DNA from: a virus
IMG/VR virus record: IMGVR_UViG_3300045049_000112
Coordinates: 1-40,389 of that record
Direction: 5' to 3' (one strand)
DNA: 40,389 bases
The notes under the pieces were generated by a model. The model did no database searches. It had not been told where the DNA came from and worked only from the letters and a program-made list of their open reading frames with translations. The translations under genes and the position numbers were made by a program. Shown one piece after another: positions 35,856 through 40,389 of the stretch (positions within the stretch are counted from its first letter, which is position 1; each line of letters opens with the position of its first letter).

Positions 35856-38129
35856 GTGGCAGAACTCGACACCACTGCGCTCGCAACGGTCGATTCCCCG
35901 AAGGACTTCGGCCGCGGGCCGGAAGCCGAATATCGCCGTTGGTCGGTGGAACTGGCCCTTGCGAAGAAGCGCATGAAGGACTGGCGCACGCAGGCGAAGA
36001 AGGTCTGGGACATCTATCACGGCAAGAGCGTTCAGCGGAAGAAGAACAGTTTCAACTCGCTCTGGGCGAACACGGAAATCCTCGCCCCGTCCGTCTACAA
36101 CACCCTTCCGACGCCTGATGTACGCCGGCGCTTTGCTCAGCATGACCCGCTCGGGAAGGCTGTTTCCGAAGTCATCAACCGGGCGCTGACGTTCAACGCA
36201 GAAACGACGGATTTCAATGCCGAAATTCAGGCCGATATCCTCGACATGCTGATCGTCGGCCGCGGCCTGTCTCGCGTGCGTTATGTGCCCGATCTGGTGC
36301 AGGTTGGTGATATCAATCAGACCGGCATTGAGGCGAACGAGACGAATCTTGAGCACGAGGCTCAGGAGGGCGAGCAGAACGAGGAATTGGCGTGGGAAAC
36401 GGCACCTGTCGAGCACGTCAAGTGGGACAAGTATCTGTGCGGTCCCGGCAGATCGTTCAAGGAAATCCCATGGTGGGCGTTTGAGCACGACTTGACTCGC
36501 GATGAGTTGATCGACCGCTTCGGTGAGCAGATCGGCAAGGTCATTCCGCTCAACGGTGGCCCTGCTGATACTGACGTCGAGCTCGAACGGATTAACGACG
36601 ACCAGTCGCTTGAGCTGTTCAAGACCGCGAAGGTCTGGGAAATCTGGGACAAGGACACGCGCACGGTCAAATGGTTGGCGGACGGCTATATCCATGGGCT
36701 GGCGAAGGTCGAACCCGATCCGCTGAAGCTTCAGCAGTTCTTCCCGTTCCCAGCACCGCTATATGCAATCGCCGACTCGGACACGTTCGAGCCGACGATG
36801 CTGTACGAGCAGTACAAAGAGCAGGCGGAAGAACTTGACCGAGTCTCGACGCGCATCAACAAGATCATGAGCGGCCTGAAACTGCGCGCGATCTACGATC
36901 CGTCGCTTGGTACGCAGGTCGCCGAGTTGTTCCGCGGCGAAGACAACGATCTGATTCCGGCTGACAGCTCGATAAAGCAGCTTTATGAGGCTGGCGGGAT
37001 TGCTAATGCCATCTGGTGGGCTCCGATCGAGGAGGCTGCGAAGGTACTTGAAGTGCTGCGGCAGCAGCGCGAGCAGTGCAAGCAGGTCATCTACGAGCTG
37101 ACCGGGCTTGCGGACATCATGCGGGGTGCTTCTGATCCGTCCGAGACGAAGGGCGCTCAGGATCTGAAAGTCGCATTCGGCATGACGCGCCTTTCCCGCA
37201 TGCAACGAGACGTCCAGCGGTACATCCGTGACCTTTTCGCGCTCCAAGCCGAGATCATTTGCGAGCGGTTCCAGATCGATACGCTGAAGCAGATGACGCA
37301 GGTCGAGCTTCCGACCGATGCGCAGGTAATGCCGCAACGCATGCAGTTGATGCAAGCCGCCGTACTGGCGAAATTGCAGGGACAGGACGTGCCGCCGCTG
37401 CCGCCGAAGCCCGTTACGTGGGAAGACGTCAAAAAGGCCATGTCGGACGATGCGCAGCGCACGTTCCGCGTCGACATCGAGACCGATTCGACGATCGCGG
37501 CGGCCCAGCAGGAGGATGCGAGCGATCTGGCAACGGTCTTGACCGCATTGACGACGCTTGTGAAGGAGGTTGGGCCGCTCGTTCAAATGGGCGTGCTGCC
37601 GTTCCCGGCGTTTAAGGAACTCATGCTGATGACGGCCCGCAAATTCCGCATGGGATCGCAGGTCGAGGACACGATAGACCAGATGCAGCCGCCTCCGCCG
37701 CATCAGGATCCGAAAGTTCAAGCAGATCTCGCGAAAGCACAGATTCCATTGCAGGTCGAAAACATGCGTCAGCAGGGGAAGATGGCCGAGATCAACGCCA
37801 ACCTTCAGGCCAAACGCGAAGAAGCCGAGATCGACGCTCAGGTCGCCTACGCGCAGCAGCATGCTCAGGCATTGCAGGCCGAGCAGGAGAATGCGCTGGA
37901 AGCGCAGCGCAATCAGCTTCAGGCGCAAAACGAAGCCATGCTCGAACGGCTGCGGATGGAGAACGATGCAGCCATCGAGCGCGTGAAGATGGAAATGCAA
38001 GGCCAAATCCAGCTTCTGCTTCAGGCTATGAAGAACCAAAGCGCTATCGAAGTCGCCGAAATCACGACCGGCGCGCAGTTGGAAGCGGCTCAAATCAGCG
38101 CTGCACGCGCTGGTTCGGGAGAAGAATGA
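35856..38129 (+). CDS. Portal protein
   Basis: A 757-residue protein from GTG 35856. Large portal of P22-like size. Core segments: WRTQAKKVWDIYHGK near residue 50, VEHVKWDKYLCGPGRSF about 185, LTGLADIMRGASDPSETKGA about 415-434, typical of portal clip and stem regions. The last 150 residues are a long Gln/Glu/Ala coiled coil (QAEQENALEAQRNQLQAQNE), matching the helical barrel that reaches into the head. It forms the 12-fold DNA gate. The next gene overlaps by 4 bases. Confidence 0.9.
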   Translation: MAELDTTALATVDSPKDFGRGPEAEYRRWSVELALAKKRMKDWRTQAKKVWDIYHGKSVQRKKNSFNSLWANTEILAPSVYNTLPTPDVRRRFAQHDPLGKAVSEVINRALTFNAETTDFNAEIQADILDMLIVGRGLSRVRYVPDLVQVGDINQTGIEANETNLEHEAQEGEQNEELAWETAPVEHVKWDKYLCGPGRSFKEIPWWAFEHDLTRDELIDRFGEQIGKVIPLNGGPADTDVELERINDDQSLELFKTAKVWEIWDKDTRTVKWLADGYIHGLAKVEPDPLKLQQFFPFPAPLYAIADSDTFEPTMLYEQYKEQAEELDRVSTRINKIMSGLKLRAIYDPSLGTQVAELFRGEDNDLIPADSSIKQLYEAGGIANAIWWAPIEEAAKVLEVLRQQREQCKQVIYELTGLADIMRGASDPSETKGAQDLKVAFGMTRLSRMQRDVQRYIRDLFALQAEIICERFQIDTLKQMTQVELPTDAQVMPQRMQLMQAAVLAKLQGQDVPPLPPKPVTWEDVKKAMSDDAQRTFRVDIETDSTIAAAQQEDASDLATVLTALTTLVKEVGPLVQMGVLPFPAFKELMLMTARKFRMGSQVEDTIDQMQPPPPHQDPKVQADLAKAQIPLQVENMRQQGKMAEINANLQAKREEAEIDAQVAYAQQHAQALQAEQENALEAQRNQLQAQNEAMLERLRMENDAAIERVKMEMQGQIQLLLQAMKNQSAIEVAEITTGAQLEAAQISAARAGSGEE

Positions 38130-38518
38130 TGCCCCTCTATACCTTCCAGTGTCCGCAGTGCAAACGCTCTGAAACAGCATTCCGCAAGATCGCGGAGCGC
38201 AACGAAGCGCCGGAATGTCGGCATGGCGCGGGCGCATTTCGCATGCAACGCATTGTCGAAGCACCCGCTGTGCAGGCCGATTTGCCCGGTTATACGTCGC
38301 CGATCGACGGTCGATGGATCGAAGGACGCCGCGCCCGGAATGAAGACCTGAAGCGCAACAACTGCCGTCCGTGGGAAGGCATGGAAACGGAACGCAAAGA
38401 GGCGATCAAGCGCGCAGAGGCGGCCGACGCTGAATTTAGCAAGACGATCGAGAGCGGAATCGCCGAGGTCTACAACGGCATGAGCACCGAGAGCCAGCGA
38501 GCATTGCAACAGCTATGA
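38126..38518 (+). CDS. FmdB-type zinc-ribbon protein
   Basis: A 130-residue protein. MMPLYTFQCPQCKR with Cys9 and Cys12, then ECRHG (Cys31, His33) forms the small zinc ribbon of FmdB-like proteins. The rest is charged and helical. Such genes often sit next to phage portal genes; role unknown, possibly in assembly. A terminator follows. Confidence 0.75.
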   Translation: MMPLYTFQCPQCKRSETAFRKIAERNEAPECRHGAGAFRMQRIVEAPAVQADLPGYTSPIDGRWIEGRRARNEDLKRNNCRPWEGMETERKEAIKRAEAADAEFSKTIESGIAEVYNGMSTESQRALQQL

Positions 38519-38540
38519 AGCCGAACGCACAACAACATAC

Positions 38541-38563
38541 AGCCGCCTTGAGCGGCTTTTTTT
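38541..38563 (+). terminator. Intrinsic terminator before scaffold gene
   Basis: AGCCGC (38541..38546), loop, GCGGCT (38552..38557) and seven T (38557..38563). It separates portal genes from the scaffold-capsid unit. Confidence 0.85.
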
Positions 38564-38581
38564 ACGCCCAAGGAGCCTGAA

Positions 38582-39619
38582 ATGTCGGAAAACGTGACGA
38601 TCGACGATACCTTGCGAGACACCTACGCGAGCATCATGAGCCGCGGTCAGGAGGGTGATTTCGTGCAAGAAACGGAGACTCCGGAGGTTGAGCAGCAAAC
38701 CACCGAAGAAACTCCGGAGGTTTCGGACGAAACCACGGAAGTCGAGCAGCAGTCCGAAGAGACGGAGCAGCAGCCCGAGCACACTGAGCAGGAAACGACT
38801 GGCTTCCGGCCGCCGTGGAAGAAAGCCGCTCTGGCCGAATGGGAAAAGCTCCCGGAAATGGCGCGCAAAGAAATCGAACGCCGCGAGAACGATTTCCATA
38901 AGGGCATCGAGCAATACAAAACCGGCGCTCAGACCGCTCAGGAATGGGAGCGCGCGGTTCAGCCGTACATGGCAACGATTCAGAGTCTTGGTGTAACGCC
39001 CCAGCAGGCGGCGACGCATCTGATGGGCGTCGACCATCAATTGCGCTATAGCCCGATGCCGCAGAAGGTCGGAATGCTGCTGCAAATCGCGAACAGCTAT
39101 GGCGTCGACCTCAATACGCTCGCGAACGGAATTCAACAACTCGCGGGCGAGCAAGTTTGGCAGCAACAGAATCCGGTGGATCCGCGATTGCAACAACTGC
39201 AACAGCAGGTCAGCCAACTCACGCAGCATCTCACCACCACGCAGCAACAAGCCAAGATGGCCGAACACTCGGCAATCGATAGCGAAATTGCTGCATTTGC
39301 CGCAGATCCGGATCACGAGCATTTCGGGATTCTTCAGCAAGACATGGCTCTGCTTTTGCAGAACGGTCGCGCGAAGACGCTCGAAGATGCTTACGAAATG
39401 GCTTTGCGGCAGAACCCGCAGACGTACCAGATTTGGCTCGCTCAACAGCAGCAAGAGTGGGACGCACAGCGGAAAGCGACGGTTGCGAAGGCAAAGCAGG
39501 CGGCAGCGAACAACGTCCGGCCCAACGGTCGGGCAAGTGTCGGCAAAGCCCCTCCGGCCAACGAAACCATGGAGCAGACGATCGAGCGCATCGCGCGAGA
39601 TCAAGGTCTCATCAACTGA
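38582..39619 (+). CDS. Scaffold-like capsid assembly protein
   Basis: A 345-residue protein with AAGGAG upstream. Residues 25-75 are acidic Glu/Thr/Gln repeats (ETETPEVEQQ ... EETEQQ). The rest is helical and Gln-rich (QQLQQQVSQLTQHLTTTQQQ), with a charged C-terminus (MEQTIERIARDQG). This composition and the place just before the capsid gene mark a scaffold, which guides the shell and then leaves. No protease domain is seen, so it is probably released whole. Confidence 0.75.
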   Translation: MSENVTIDDTLRDTYASIMSRGQEGDFVQETETPEVEQQTTEETPEVSDETTEVEQQSEETEQQPEHTEQETTGFRPPWKKAALAEWEKLPEMARKEIERRENDFHKGIEQYKTGAQTAQEWERAVQPYMATIQSLGVTPQQAATHLMGVDHQLRYSPMPQKVGMLLQIANSYGVDLNTLANGIQQLAGEQVWQQQNPVDPRLQQLQQQVSQLTQHLTTTQQQAKMAEHSAIDSEIAAFAADPDHEHFGILQQDMALLLQNGRAKTLEDAYEMALRQNPQTYQIWLAQQQQEWDAQRKATVAKAKQAAANNVRPNGRASVGKAPPANETMEQTIERIARDQGLIN

Positions 39620-39633
39620 ATTAGGAGCCCATC

Positions 39634-40389
39634 ATGGCATCTCCCGGTCAGTCGAGCCTGTTCAACGCTTTCACCGAACTGGTATCGACCACGTATCGCA
39701 ATCACAAGAAGACGGTCTCGGACAACGTGTCCAAGCACAACGCACTCTATCGGCGCATTGCGTCGAAAGGTCGCGTGCGCTTGGAAGACGGCGGTCTGTC
39801 GATCGTTTGCCCGCTGGACTACCAAGCGAACTCGACCTACCAGCGCTATAGCGGCTACGATGTGCTGAACATCAACGCCGTCGACGTGCTGACGGCAGCC
39901 GAATATCCGTGGCGTCAAGCCGCGGTGAACGTGGCAGCCTCGGGTCTTGAACTTCGCACGAACTCGGGTGCTCAGCGGATCATCAACTTCGTCAAGTCGA
40001 AGATCACCAACGCGCAACGTTCGTTCGCGAACGGCCTCTCGGCGGATCTCTATTCGGACGGCACCGCTTCGAACCAGATCAACGGTCTGCAAGCCATTGT
40101 CGCGGATAGCGGTGTCGGCACGGTCGGCGGTATCAACGCGTCGTCGTGGGCGTTCTGGCAAAACATCGTCCAGTCGGCCGCGGCACCGATCCAAGGCGGC
40201 GGCGCAATCACGCCGAGCCCGACGACGATCGAGTCGCTGATGCTTCCGCTCTGGATCAAGCTGACCCGCGGCTCGGACACGCCGGATCTGATCGTCATGT
40301 CCGACGACTACTTCGCGTTCTACGAGCAGTCGCAAACGTCGCTCAAGCGCTATGCGCCGCAAGACAATGGGCAAGGCGGCATGGTGATG
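39634..40389 (+). CDS. Major capsid protein, N-terminal part
   Basis: ATG 39634 follows AGGAG. The frame is open to the window end and continues at position 1 (residue 211 onward), giving 328 residues in all. N-terminus ASPGQSSLFNAFTELVSTTY; an Asn-rich, beta-rich body follows. The last four bases (40386..40389) do not match 123..126; they fit the internal sequence if three bases (123..125) are skipped, in frame. Confidence 0.85.
   Translation, partial: MASPGQSSLFNAFTELVSTTYRNHKKTVSDNVSKHNALYRRIASKGRVRLEDGGLSIVCPLDYQANSTYQRYSGYDVLNINAVDVLTAAEYPWRQAAVNVAASGLELRTNSGAQRIINFVKSKITNAQRSFANGLSADLYSDGTASNQINGLQAIVADSGVGTVGGINASSWAFWQNIVQSAAAPIQGGGAITPSPTTIESLMLPLWIKLTRGSDTPDLIVMSDDYFAFYEQSQTSLKRYAPQDNGQGGMVM
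40264..40385. repeat. Right copy of 122-bp terminal direct repeat
   Basis: Identical to 1..122, inside the capsid gene. It shows circularity or permutation of the source genome. Confidence 0.95.

Noticed and set aside
36759-38264. A 501-residue frame on the minus strand
   Set aside because: It is the shadow of the portal gene, with the frame kept open by codon bias, and has no ribosome site or protein-like motifs. Other long minus-strand frames at 347..985, 9277..10119 and 38513..39604 are rejected for the same reason.
1-40389. Diversity-generating retroelement or CRISPR array
   Set aside because: Related podophages such as BPP-1 carry a reverse transcriptase system, but no reverse transcriptase, template/variable repeat pair or regularly spaced repeat array is visible here.

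Overview
The window is a nearly complete genome of a temperate, short-tailed (podovirus-like) phage, read as a circle. The first 122 bases recur exactly at 40264..40385, so the real unit is about 40.26 kb. The linear ends cut the major capsid gene, which starts at 39634 and finishes at 357. No tape measure, tail tube or baseplate genes are seen. There is a 757-residue portal, a set of ejection proteins and short tail and fibre genes. The gene set and moderately GC-rich codon use point to a betaproteobacterial host, most likely Burkholderiaceae, and recall Burkholderia/Bordetella podophages. This assignment is inference, because no search was run.

Layout. Late genes run rightward: terminase, fibre-like proteins, portal, scaffold and capsid (33038 to the end), then through the circle join to decoration protein, tail fibre, adaptor, tail hub, an acetyltransferase-like protein, ejection proteins with an embedded heme-oxygenase-like protein, an S74-chaperone fibre, and lysis genes (1..15446). 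The integrase and excisionase close a long leftward operon (26640 down to 15641) of many small overlapping genes. It includes a recombination set: NinB, a YqaJ-like PD-(D/E)XK nuclease and an associated conserved protein. The immunity region (26701..27955) is lambda-like. A non-cleavable-type CI repressor faces a Cro-like protein. Two near-consensus promoters, PL and PR, each carry two copies of an 18-bp operator. Downstream of cI, in the rex position, are a 59-residue gene and a Gly-rich lipoprotein. The rightward early operon (27764..32559) has regulators, tiny membrane proteins, a DUF1376 replication protein, a lambda P-like loader, NinG and a probable late regulator.

The most unusual part is 32530..33037. 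A possible promoter and an intrinsic terminator sit right after the Q-position gene, like lambda PR'-tR'. They are followed by a densely folded, apparently non-coding stretch. It holds two related long hairpins whose stems differ by compensating changes, a tRNA T-arm-like hairpin, and a two-hairpin element with complementary loops. That last element recurs on the other strand in the leftward operon (25094..25191). I propose that this is a structured late leader RNA and its relative.

Other points of interest are a heme-oxygenase-like diiron protein among the ejection genes, a frameshifted membrane protein before the endolysin, two related lipoproteins, and small genes whose ends carry shared recombination seams.
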